From Cavia porcellus (lineage: Eukaryota; Chordata; Mammalia; Rodentia; Caviidae), in the NCBI RefSeq assembly GCF_034190915.1, contig NW_026947499.1:4649950-4713949 (forward strand): DNA of 64,000 bases, read 5' to 3'. Positions 1 to 8,451 of the stretch are shown here, in pieces (position 1 is the stretch's first letter; each line of letters starts with the position of its first letter). The notes under the pieces were generated by a model that saw nothing but the letters and a program-made list of their open reading frames with translations, was not told the DNA's origin and made no database searches. The translations under genes and the position numbers were made by a program.

Positions 1-1134
1 TCCGTGATCAACTGGCTAAATGCACAATATCCAAACTGAGCTTGAGGATCTAAGCTCAACCCAACATGCCCACAGCAATTTGGGACAAGTTATATAGTTG
101 GAGGGCCCAGTGCAGTGCAGGATACAACAGTCTTATTCAAGCCTGGATTGTGAAAACTCTGACTGACTCGGTGCAAAACCCCCAGAATATTCAACTGGTG
201 AACACTGACACTGGAGCTGGTGATACTGAGCTCCTATTGTCAGGGGAAGTGGCAGCCTGCCTACTTTTGCCTGTCTCCAGCCCTGCCAGCCCTGCCTCCG
301 GATGCTTAAATCAAATCAATAACTTGTTGGTGACTTTCTCCTTTAGAACACTTTTGTCCTTTTTCATCCCTCTCTTGTAGACATACAATCAATCAAACAT
401 AAGTGATCACTATAGCCTGAGCTGGGTATTTGTTTTTCATACATCAAAAGTGGGGAGCAAGCATTTCAATGTGAAGGATGTCTTCTCATTGCTTATTCAC
501 ATGAAAGTTCTCTTGTGCTTGGGCTTAAATGCACCCTGCTTTGCAATGTTCCATGCTCGGTAGCAACTTTTAACACTGAGTAGAAGCAAAATGGGCTTCT
601 CCAGCTTCTACACAATAGATGTCTCTGAGTATCCACTATTTCATTAGGGCCCTCCTCCGGTCATGTGTTAGGAAGGGAAGGACACACGGAGCTTGGTTAT
701 TGTTGCTTTGTGAACGTCTAAGAAATAAGATGGGAATTAAACAACTCTTTTAAAAATTAATACTTTAATTGCACTTGAGAGGAAACTGATCAAGTAGAAG
801 TTACCCACCCTAAGCATAGAACTGAGGAGCCTGACTTATAAACAATGTGCATTTTAAACTTGTAAGCAAAAAGATTGTGTTAAGAGATGTATTTTTATTT
901 GACTATTAGGGAAAATGGTAACATGAGAAACTTACTGAAATAACAGAAATGTAAAATAAACACGTTTGATTGAATGCCTGTAGAGGTGGCCTTGCTGCAG
1001 CCTGAGGTGTGAGGTCACTGCCCTGACTGTCATCTGAGATTAGAGACGCCTGTGCAGCTGCTGGGATCGGGTGCCTATGCAAATCCATATTAACCAGGAC
1101 AAGAAAGTGCAAGCAGGAGAGAACATTTTCCTCT
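1..1134. other. No recognised gene or repeat
   Basis: Mixed, slightly AT-rich DNA. The longest open frame (66-380, +) has no recognisable domain, no composition typical of coding sequence and no homologous neighbour, so I treat it as chance. I see no SINE, LINE or LTR signature here. Confidence 0.5.
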
Positions 1135-1437
1135 ATGTTTTCTTGTATTCAAAGTAGCTCCACCCCAGAAGATCAGAAAATCCCAATCATAGTCCTAGGT
1201 GCAAACAGGCTAATAGACTCACTCCAAGACCAAGCACAGACACAGGGAACAAAACTGCCCGGCTTGGTTTGGACTCCACTTTCCAGCCTGCATGACCTGC
1301 TCTCTGGGGCACCTGCCTGACCAGCAGGCTCGTGAATAACACTGGTCATCATGCAGGCAGCCAATGGCACATACCACTGGGCCCATGAGGATCAGAACCC
1401 TAAAGCACTGAACCTCACCGCCACCATCACCAAGTAA
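1135..1437 (+). pseudogene. Coding-like patch, possible unidentified pseudogene fragment
   Basis: The + strand frame from 1135 to 1317 reads like globular protein (for example PIIVLGANRLIDSLQ and LPGLVWTPLSSLHDLL). It ends at a TGA, and a second protein-like stretch appears at about 1351-1435 (GTYHWAHEDQNPKALNLTA) after another stop. I do not recognise the family. There is no intron evidence, poly-A tail or target duplication that would prove a processed pseudogene. It may equally be chance in GC-richer DNA. Confidence is low. Confidence 0.2.
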
Positions 1438-4400
1438 TCGCTCAGGAAATGCATTCTGAGTCCATGAGAATGCAGGGTTCCCCTGGTGGATTGTTTTCCT
1501 AGCAAACTGCTCACAATCCTTGCAGGTGATTGTCTAGCTTAAAAGAAGTCAAGTCTTATCTGGGTGCCAAGGAGAAGAGCTGGAATTCAGTCACCCTGCT
1601 AATGTAATACTCCACACTGCAATGTGGTGGCACTATGGAGAGGGGTTCTGAGCAAGGCCCTGCTGTTTAGCACCAGTCTGTCATCTGTCTATCTGTCTAT
1701 CATTGACCCTTCCATCTATCCTTCTACCTGTGAGCTCCCATTGGTTCTCTTAATTGGGAGAACATTGACCGATACAGAGGTGGGTAATTCCTGGCAGGCT
1801 GGTGCCTAGGATGGAGTCTGTGTCACTCTGCACTGGTGACAGTGTGAGTTGGCTCAGCATCAGACCCTGTCATCCTCTACCAATGGTTTCCATTCTGTGA
1901 GACACAGGGTGACCCCAGTACTTACCCCTTCTGATACCTTCAGGAGATCAACACCCAGCATCCCTTGCAGCATGTTTCCTCTTCAAGCCTACCTTTCCCC
2001 ACTGGACTCCTGGGAGACTAAGAGCTGACTAATATCGCAGCAATGAATTTCCATTCTCTGCAAAATAGCCAGCGATGCTATGTGATGCTTGTAAGTCAGA
2101 AATTTGGTTGAATCAAATAATACAAGAACTGCAGTACTGCAATGGAATCTAACACAATTGGATTTTCCACATGGATATTTGATGTTGCTATCTTCATAAA
2201 CATCAAAAATATCACCTGGAGCCCAGAACACTGCAGGCAAATACGGTGCAATTAATGATGTCACTGAGGAAACAGATTGCTCTGGAATCCAACCAAGTGG
2301 AGAGAACCAATAACAGCACAGGTCAGGCTCTTACTCTACTTATGGAGTCCTAGGGTAACTTCACTTAGCTTCATAATCTTCATCTTCAGACAGAATAAGG
2401 CAGGCTACGGCCTGTGTGCCTAACACAGAGCATCATGCGTGTGTGTGAAGTCCCCTTAGAGCACATCCATGGGTTTTACATAGAGACACAGACATGTGAA
2501 ATACAGATACAGATATATTCTCTATGCGTGCTTTTCAATCTCCTAAAGAGCTGAAGGGTTATGACACAAAAGACATGACTTGATGTGACTGAAATATTTA
2601 CTACTTGCCAGTTTACAAAAAAAAAAAAAAGTACAGTCTCACACCCATGGGACAATTTTGCTTCTCTGTGTGCTCTGGGGATCCTCACCCCACTCTCCAG
2701 CCACTGCTGATGCTGTTGCACCACCTCCCTTGCCTTTCCCAGCCTGGGGGAGGGTCTCTCCTCCTTGCGGCCTTCCTTCACCTTTATCTCCATGTTCGGT
2801 TCATCCTCCATCTCCGAAGCACAGGTGCAGTGCTCCTTGTCAGGTGATCTTTCATCTTCATATCAGTCTCGTGTCCTCCTCCTCTAGTGTCTGCTGGAGC
2901 CTGGCTCTGCCTCTGTGTCCAGTATTATGCTGGGGCAGCTGATATGAAAGCACCCTGCAAAGACGTGAGGGGAGAAAATCCTGCCTTCTCCCTTTCCCTT
3001 CCTTGCATGGGGCTTAGGTCTGACCACCCAGGTCAGATGGGCGGGCTTGTGCTGCCGAGAGGCCCTGAGTGCTGGGGCAGCAGCAGTGCCCACAATGAAA
3101 AACAAGCTTTCCTGTCTTCTGGGTGGTCCAACCACACATCCCAACAATGAGCCACCATGGAATCAGAAGTGAGGAGTCACAGTGAACAGCACGGACAGGT
3201 ACTGTAAGAAAGGACCCCTCCTGTTCTGTCCCTCAGAGTTCTACAAGCTGTGCTCACGGACTGAAGCTCTGGGGAACCATGCACTCGGATGTTTACCCAC
3301 ATGTCATCCTTTCTTGTCCTCTGTCTTGTGAAGCAATTTTCTTGGGTTCCTAATACAACTAGAGGAAGATTGGAATCATGATACACCCATGCAGGTGCAA
3401 TCACCGGCGTCGTATGCAGCTCACTAGCATCTGAGCCTTGGCACTGCTCGTGTCCAGAGACCTCTGCACTTCCTGGGAAGGAGTCAGTTTCCTAAGAAAG
3501 GCTGAGGAAGAGGGAGGGGAATGAATTGCAGGCTTTGTTGAATGTTCCTAGCATGCCCAGTGGCCAACTGATGCACACAGCAGGAGGCTGGCAGAGCAAC
3601 TGGCTGCCTCTGACTGGCCTGAGGACAGGATGCGGTCATTCAGTCCCCAGCCTGAATGCCAGTGAGGAAACGCAGGCACAGGCTAACAGCCACTTTTCCT
3701 TGTTCAAACCCACCTTTCTAAGCCCTGCAAACATATTTGCTAAATTAAACTCAGTCCTGCAGCACAAATGCTAAAAATAAAGAAATCTCGCCCTAGACAG
3801 AACTTTTCTTGGTCTGAGTTCTCCCTATGAGGACCAAATTGTTTTATAAACTCTCATTAAGCAGAAAGGAACTAAAGACACAATATTAAAAATAATTTTA
3901 ATTATAAACTGCCCTCCCAGAGAGATAGTAAATTACAGTTAAAATATAGATAATCAAACCCAGATAAATGCCAAGCATATAAGAGAAAATTCATACGAAT
4001 CTCTTCATGCAGAGGGAAGATTGGGAATAAAGACAGAGCTAGAGCTTTAGCTACCTGGCTGTACTTCCAGGAATTGCACTTATATTTAAAATAGAAGTCT
4101 GGACTTTAAGACAATCCATAAATTTTATTAATGGTAAATACTAAAATAATGCTTTATCCTTAAATACCAGAGTGCAGATGGTAGCTTTGTATCTGTGAGA
4201 AGATTCCACGGTAGCAAAGTTTATATTCAGAAATAAATCTTTCCAATTTGCTATCAAATCTTCAGCATCTTTTCAGAACTTCATTAACTTTAAGAAACAG
4301 GCAAGACCACAAGATTGTAAAAAGTAGGCAAAAGATTCCACCATTTACATATAGATAGAAAAGAACTCAGACCCAAATTATGGTGGAAAGTAATGATTTT

Positions 4401-4978
4401 CAATATTTTTGTATAATTTTCAGTAAATTAGCCCTCAGACATAGCTGTCATGTTTTAGTAACATTGATTGTTTCTAACTTTTCATGTAAACAATGAAAAT
4501 AAAATATTTTATCAAAAATTAACTGTATGACTTATCTGAGAGCCATGAGAAATGCCAGTGGTTTAATGGATTTTAGGCAAAGCAGGGCAAAAATCTATAA
4601 AATAACAATTTTTCCTCCATTTCGATTCACTCCTGTTGACTCAAATACACATATTTGTTCAACTCCATGAAAGCCCACACATTAAGCCAAAGGCCCTAAT
4701 GCCCTCTGTGTTTGTCCCTGGGTCTAAGTTCAGGGTGTGGAATGATCACCTTACACTGGCAAGTGTATCAACAGCACTAACTTAAACCTTTCAGCTCCGA
4801 GGGCTGGAAAGTCCAATACTGGGGTGCAGGACACTCAGTGTCCAAGGAGCCTCAGTTCCAGGGCCTAGGAAGCTTTGGGTCCTAACTAGAGTCTTTGCCC
4901 CGTATCCTGCCTGGTGGAGGGGAAGGCCTCTGGGCTCCTCAGCCTCTGATGAAGGTAGCTGCTTAACCCTGATGAAGG
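1438..4978. other. No recognised gene; minor simple repeats
   Basis: Contains a degenerate TCTA/TCTG tetranucleotide run near 1678-1722 and a 14-base A run at 2618-2631. AT-rich unique-looking DNA fills 3780-4640. Open frames on both strands between 2476 and 3774 overlap one another and look like chance frames in a CT-rich stretch. I could not assign any of it to a known repeat family. Confidence 0.5.
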
Positions 4979-5046
4979 CTCTACATTCTCAATCCGACCA
5001 CCCCCGAAAGGGCACCATCTCCTAACACCACTGTGAATGAATTCTG
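4979..5046. repeat. 68-bp repeat, copy 1 (recurs at 9048-9115)
   Basis: This stretch, containing CCACCCCCGAAAGGG and CACTGTGAATGA, matches 9048-9115 with about six differences in 68 bp, in the same orientation. The wording resembles the CCACCTCC-type end of rodent LTR-like repeats also seen at 40363-40790. It may therefore be the surviving end of such a repeat. The similarity stops abruptly on both sides. Confidence 0.6.
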
Positions 5047-5911
5047 GGAGTTCAGAAGCACTCAGACCACAGCAGGAGTGATCACCTGAGCTGGGCACCA
5101 GACCCCTGGCACCACATCCACATCTGTACAGAGGGCAGTCATGGGGATCCGAGGTCAGCACCAGGTCTGAAGAGTGGAAAGAGGCTGTCTTTGCTTCATA
5201 ACACATTTCACATTTCTACTGCAGTGCATATGCACCAGTCATCCAGAAAGCTGAAAAGCCAAAATCCTGTTCCCAAAGACATTTTAGTGGCCATTCAAAT
5301 GCTTAGAATATAATGCTAAGGGGAAAATGATGCAAAATATTTTATGCACATGAATATACATGTAGGAAAATACTGGAAGTTAATGCCATTTCTCTCCAGA
5401 AGTCATGGCTATAAGGACTAACATTATTTATAGCAATTGCTGTAAATTTAAATGTTCAAAAAGTGAATTTTCCAACACAAATTACACACTTTCTCTTGAA
5501 AATATGTATTTCATTTAAAAAAAGAAACGCTATCCCTGACACTCCCCACTATGCTGAGTGACGGTTGAACTACAAAAAATCACACGCAGTCTGCTCTCGT
5601 TCCTTCAGTTACTGAATCTCTCTCTATTCCAGATGTTTGGCTGGGATCCCATTGCATCATGGGGAAAAGGGTTGTTTTTTTCTTAGTTTTTCCCTTCATT
5701 AAGACAAAAGGAATTAAATGCAACACACAGCTACTTATCCAAATGCTGTAAATGAACTCTCAAAGCCTTGGGTCATCCTATGTTGTTCACAGGAGTCACT
5801 AGGATTTGCTGAGAACCCTCCTGGGAGATGGGGATGGGGTAATTTTTCATTAGTAATCCTGTTGTGAATTTGGGTGAAGATTCTGGGTTGAGCATCACCT
5901 TTTGCAAAGAA
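5047..5911. other. No recognised gene or repeat; 5' flank of the ERV
   Basis: AT-rich DNA without a recognisable family signature. It ends at the 6-bp target duplication of the ERV. The sharp rise in CpG density at 5918 marks the insertion point. Confidence 0.5.
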
Positions 5912-5917
5912 AGAGCT
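5912..5917 (+). repeat. ERV target-site duplication, left copy (AGAGCT)
   Basis: AGAGCT directly precedes the TGTTGGGAG start of the 5' LTR. It is repeated exactly at 8882-8887, after the CCGACA end of the 3' LTR. A 6-bp duplication is typical of class II (betaretrovirus-like) integrases. Confidence 0.93.
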
Positions 5918-6110
5918 TGTTGGGAGCCGCGGCCGACACCGGTCGTTTTACTTGGCGGATGTGAGGCCTGTAGGAAGGAGCAAAGCCTGAGCTAAATTAC
6001 CCCTCCCATCGAGTGAGCCAAGTTGGCGCCTGCTTCCTGCCCCCTGATTGCCCTGGCGACGTAAGCAGCCCGCGCAATAGAATAGTCTGCCTAGCAACAA
6101 CTGATGTTAG

Positions 6111-6165
6111 CCAATCAGCCCGCATCGCGCGCTTTGAACTGATTGGCCACTGTTACCCTATAAAA
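6111..6165 (+). promoter_or_regulatory. LTR core promoter: inverted CCAAT pair plus TATA box
   Basis: CCAATCAG (6111-6118) and its exact reverse complement CTGATTGG (6139-6146) face each other. They lie upstream of TATAAAA at 6159-6165. NF-Y binds CCAAT boxes in either orientation, so this is a plausible strong U3 promoter. The same layout is intact in the 3' LTR. Confidence 0.8.
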
Positions 6166-6288
6166 GTAAGTGCCTCTCCCACCACGAGACAGGAAGCACA
6201 GAGAAAGCACAGAGAGAGATAGAGAAAGTCCACCGGCGAGAAAGGGCTGGTGGCAGAGCGGAGGCCTCGCGGGGCCCACGCGGAGACA

Positions 6289-6294
6289 AATAAA
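6289..6294 (+). terminator. Polyadenylation signal in the 5' LTR (AATAAA)
   Basis: AATAAA lies about 125 bases after the TATA box, with a GT-rich stretch (GTCGTGTGTTTTT) about 25 bases later. This is the usual layout of a short retroviral R region. The matching signal in the 3' LTR at 8811-8816 would end proviral transcripts. Confidence 0.8.
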
Positions 6295-6361
6295 GACAAG
6301 GTTGCACACCGTCAGAATCTGTCGTGTGTTTTTCCTGCCGGCCGGGAGCGACACCGACATC

Positions 6362-6379
6362 TGGTGGCCCGTACGGGGA
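6362..6379 (+). promoter_or_regulatory. Primer-binding site, fits tRNA-Ile
   Basis: TGGTGGCCCGTACGGGGA starts two bases after the LTR. It is the exact complement of the CCA-tailed 3' end of mammalian tRNA-Ile(AAU) as I know it. Betaretroviruses normally use a tRNA-Lys and IAP elements tRNA-Phe, so the choice is unusual for the rest of the element. Confidence 0.85.
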
Positions 6380-6436
6380 CTGATCAACCCCGAGACGCGG
6401 CGGTGGTGTGCAACGCTCCAGCGTGGTGCTGCCGGA

Positions 6437-6445
6437 CAGGTGAGT
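6437..6445 (+). promoter_or_regulatory. Leader splice donor
   Basis: CAG|GTGAGT in the untranslated leader is a perfect donor consensus, in the position expected for making subgenomic env RNA. A second donor-like GAG|GTGAGT lies at 6540-6548, just before gag. The partner acceptor is probably near 7649. Confidence 0.6.
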
Positions 6446-6569
6446 GGGGGATAAGCCTGGGCTCTGGGTGGCGCACACCTACAGGGCTTTTAGACTCCCC
6501 TCAGGCTCACGCGTAGGTGACGGGTTCTTTAAGTCACACGAGGTGAGTAACAGCCCTTAGAGGTTGAGG

Positions 6570-7136
6570 ATGGGTAATTTACCGAGCGCGGAGGCGCGGC
6601 CCTTGGTAAAGGCCCTTAGGAAGCTTTTAAAAGCTAGAGACCTCAGGGTAGGTCAAAAAACACTGGAACTATTCATAGCAGAGGTAGATAGGGTGGCTCC
6701 CTGGTTTTTACCCACAGGGCATTTAAACCTGCCGTCATGGGAGAAGTTAGGCGGGGACCTCGCCTCGGCGGAATTGGGAGGCGATATTTCACCGGCTATT
6801 CACCCCCTGTGGGAAATGATACATGCGTGTCTTGAAGGGGAGGGGAAGGGGTTCCCTTCGGCAGTTAGAGACGTGGAAATCATGGACGCACGCAAGGCTT
6901 TTGAGCAGGCCCAGTCAGGGAGCTCCCGAGAGGGGTCCGTCAAGGGGAACAAGGATGCTAAGGAGGAGGACGGGGCTCTAGCCTTGGAGTCGTCTGACTC
7001 CGAGGACGAGGGAAAGTTGAATGGCAAGGAGGCCAAAGAGACCAGCTGTCAGGAGGCTAAGTCGCTTGATGGGGAGACGCAAGGCTCTTTCGCTGCGTTG
7101 CGCCGCGAATTGCGCTCCGCTCAGCTAGGCTTATGA
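6570..7136 (+). pseudogene. ERV gag N-terminal part (matrix-like), ended by a premature stop
   Basis: The ATG at 6570 opens a 188-codon frame. The frame is open slightly further upstream, but only this ATG gives an N-terminus with Gly at position 2 and Ser at 6, fitting N-myristoylation. Residues 5-90 look like the betaretroviral p10-type matrix domain: basic helices, then a VAPWF..G.LNLPSWEKLG-like core. After that the chain becomes acidic and Ser/Glu/Lys-rich (about residues 105-165), like the phosphoprotein linker of betaretroviral Gag. A TGA at 7134-7136 stops it, although the same frame stays open beyond. In an intact virus Gag would assemble the particle at the membrane. Here no capsid or nucleocapsid follows. 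Confidence 0.8.
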
Positions 7137-7376
7137 AAAAGCAGAGAGCTTCTGAGCGCCCCCTGGCAGGGGAGGGAGACAGAACCTTCTGCTCCGCCCT
7201 GGAACTCGTTCCCGGAAGCGGTTCCCCGCCGAGAGGCCGCTACAGGGGACCCTCCCTTCTCTCAGCCGGCACAGGAAGTGACGCCCCGTTCCACTCTGTC
7301 GCGACCGCCGTCCTATGATGTTGCGCCGCGGGGCGGACGGTATTTTCATGGGCGGCTACTCTGCCGAGCAGGCTGA
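7137..7376 (+). pseudogene. gag linker remnant after the stop, with late-domain motifs
   Basis: The gag frame stays open for 79 codons after the internal TGA, to the TGA at 7374-7376. It is Pro/Arg/Ser-rich and holds PSAP (7185-7196) and PPSY (7305-7316). These match the two classic retroviral late-domain types, which recruit TSG101 and NEDD4-family ligases for budding. It has no start codon of its own, so it would be translated only by readthrough. Its position between matrix and the missing capsid fits a betaretroviral phosphoprotein region. Confidence 0.65.
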
Positions 7377-7398
7377 GAAAAACGCCGGTCGAGGAAAC

Positions 7399-7534
7399 GG
7401 GGGCTGGGGATTTAGCTCAGCGGCATAAGCGCCTGCCTTGTAAGCAGGCAATCGCGAGTTCGATCCCTGGTACCGATAAAAAAAAAAAACGAAAAAGACC
7501 AAAAATAAAAAAAATAAAAAATAAAAAATAAAAA
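7399..7534 (+). mobile_element. Squirrel-type ID SINE inside the ERV
   Basis: The tRNA-derived body (7399-7475) has an A box TAGCTCAGCGG (7413-7423) and a B box GTTCGATCC (7458-7466), ending GGTACCG. An A-rich tail with T and C interruptions runs to 7534. It closely matches the minus-strand copy at 28518-28608. It sits exactly between the gag remnant and the integrase remnant. I see no target duplication around it, which suggests the surrounding deletion removed one side or that it was captured during recombination. Confidence 0.9.
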
Positions 7535-7760
7535 GGGGGAGTAAGCCAAGGCCTGCCTCCAAAGGCGCGGTCAGCTATGGCATGACAATGGATGGGCCCG
7601 GATCCGGTAATCAGCTGGAACCGAGGCGCGGTTTGTGTTTTTCCGCAGGAACCGGGACGAGAACCATTGTGGGTCCCAGAGAGGTTGACGCGACAAGTCC
7701 CTCGACTGAAGATCAGGCCTGTTCCACCAGAGGCCAACTGCAGACCCAACAACAAGATGA
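7535..7760 (+). pseudogene. ERV integrase C-terminal domain remnant (pol end)
   Basis: The frame containing 7592 encodes a GPDPVISW...VCVFPQ...LWVPERLTR pattern between 7592 and about 7695. This is the signature of the C-terminal DNA-binding (SH3-like) domain and tail of betaretroviral integrase. A TGA at 7583-7585 interrupts the frame just upstream, and everything earlier in pol is missing. The frame runs on to 7909, overlapping the Env remnant in a different frame, as pol and env often overlap in simple retroviruses. It has no catalytic DDE core, so it is inactive. Confidence 0.72.
7632..7649 (+). promoter_or_regulatory. Candidate env splice acceptor
   Basis: GTTTGTGTTTTTCCGCAG, a pyrimidine/T-rich run ending in CAG, lies inside the integrase remnant about 110 bases before the Env frame opens. 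Its place before env and the good donor at 6439/6440 make it a likely subgenomic acceptor. It is predicted from sequence only. Confidence 0.45.
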
Positions 7761-8039
7761 GCCCTAAAAGAACTGCAGGACAATCCCTTTTTGGGGGCCT
7801 GGAACGGCTTGCTCCCCTATGTGCTACCCTTGTTAGGCCCTCTATGCTCCTTGTTCTTGCTCCTGCTTATAGGACCATGCTTGCTCCGATGGGTTACATC
7901 ATTTATTAATGGGCGCCTTGCGGCGGCCCGGCGTCAAGTACGCCTGGTTGCCCATGCGGCCCTGGCAGCAGCCCGTGATGGGCACAATGACCCCCAGGCC
8001 TACGCATGGCTCGCTCGACTGGCCTACGACCAGGTCTAG
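7761..8039 (+). pseudogene. ERV Env transmembrane-subunit C-terminal remnant
   Basis: The frame is open from 7761 to the TAG at 8037-8039 (92 codons, no ATG near its start). It shows a [12 protein letters not shown]...IGPC membrane-spanning segment, then an Arg-rich cytoplasmic tail of about 50 residues. That arrangement is typical of the TM subunit of gammaretroviruses and type-D retroviruses, not of mouse mammary tumour virus or IAP-type Env. The surface subunit, fusion peptide and ectodomain are absent, so no fusion function is possible. Paired with betaretrovirus-like gag and integrase, it points to a type-D-like mosaic ancestor. Confidence 0.72.
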
Positions 8040-8436
8040 GTGTGGCGGGTCTTCCGCATTCCTTCCCTATTGACACCACACAGCAGGGTAGGTGAGTCAA
8101 TGACGGGTAAGAGCGTGCCTCCCCAGCACGACTCGACCTAAGCCAGGCCCTACCCCATACTGCACGAAAGCCGCTGGATTACTAGAATCTGCCCAGATCT
8201 AGATGCCTCTCCGAGGGGATCACACGGAGGGGCATGAGTGCATGCCTATGTGCATCCAGGTTCCGTCCAGTTCACTCCTGGCCCTGGAAAAAGGACGAGG
8301 GTCTCAAGGCCTTGGCGGACCCGGGGGCGGCCGACCAGGGTCCAAGCCAAGGGCCTACGGTGGGCCTCAACACAGGGCATAAGCCTCTGCACTCGATCCA
8401 GGGCGGGCTGCGATGCATACATTCATTCAAAATAAA
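8040..8436 (+). other. ERV 3' untranslated stretch between env and polypurine tract
   Basis: About 400 bases with no convincing open frame. It is GC-rich, with short self-complementary or repeated pieces such as CCTCTCCGAGGGG and CACGGAGGGG around 8208-8235. In type-D retroviruses this interval holds the constitutive RNA export element. The position and length would suit such an element here, but I cannot show the structure. Confidence 0.4.
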
Positions 8437-8451
8437 TAAAATAGGGGGAGA
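8437..8451 (+). promoter_or_regulatory. Polypurine tract
   Basis: TAAAATAGGGGGAGA directly abuts the TG start of the 3' LTR. This is the plus-strand primer site for reverse transcription. The A-rich then G5 pattern is typical, though one T interrupts the purines. Confidence 0.82.

Larger units (their letters stand above)
5918..6359 (+). repeat. 5' LTR (442 bp)
   Basis: Begins TGTTGGGAGCCGCGG and ends CCGACA, giving the canonical TG...CA ends. It matches the 3' LTR except for three clear substitutions (near 5960, 5963 and 6340) and a 12-bp length difference around 6187-6205, in a GCACAGAGA-rich stretch. Inside are an inverted CCAAT pair, a TATA box and an AATAAA signal, which define U3-R-U5. 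CpG content is much higher than in the flanks, as expected for a recent arrival. Confidence 0.95.

Noticed and set aside
6564..6569. gag start upstream of the ATG at 6570
   Set aside because: The codons at 6564-6569 are TTG AGG. A TTG start is not expected in a mammalian element, and only the ATG at 6570 gives the Gly-2 myristoylation context.
7401..7475. tRNA gene
   Set aside because: It has A and B boxes, but it carries the GGGGCTGGGGATTTAGCTC head and A-rich tail of ID SINEs, recurs elsewhere in the window, and does not fold as an intact tRNA.
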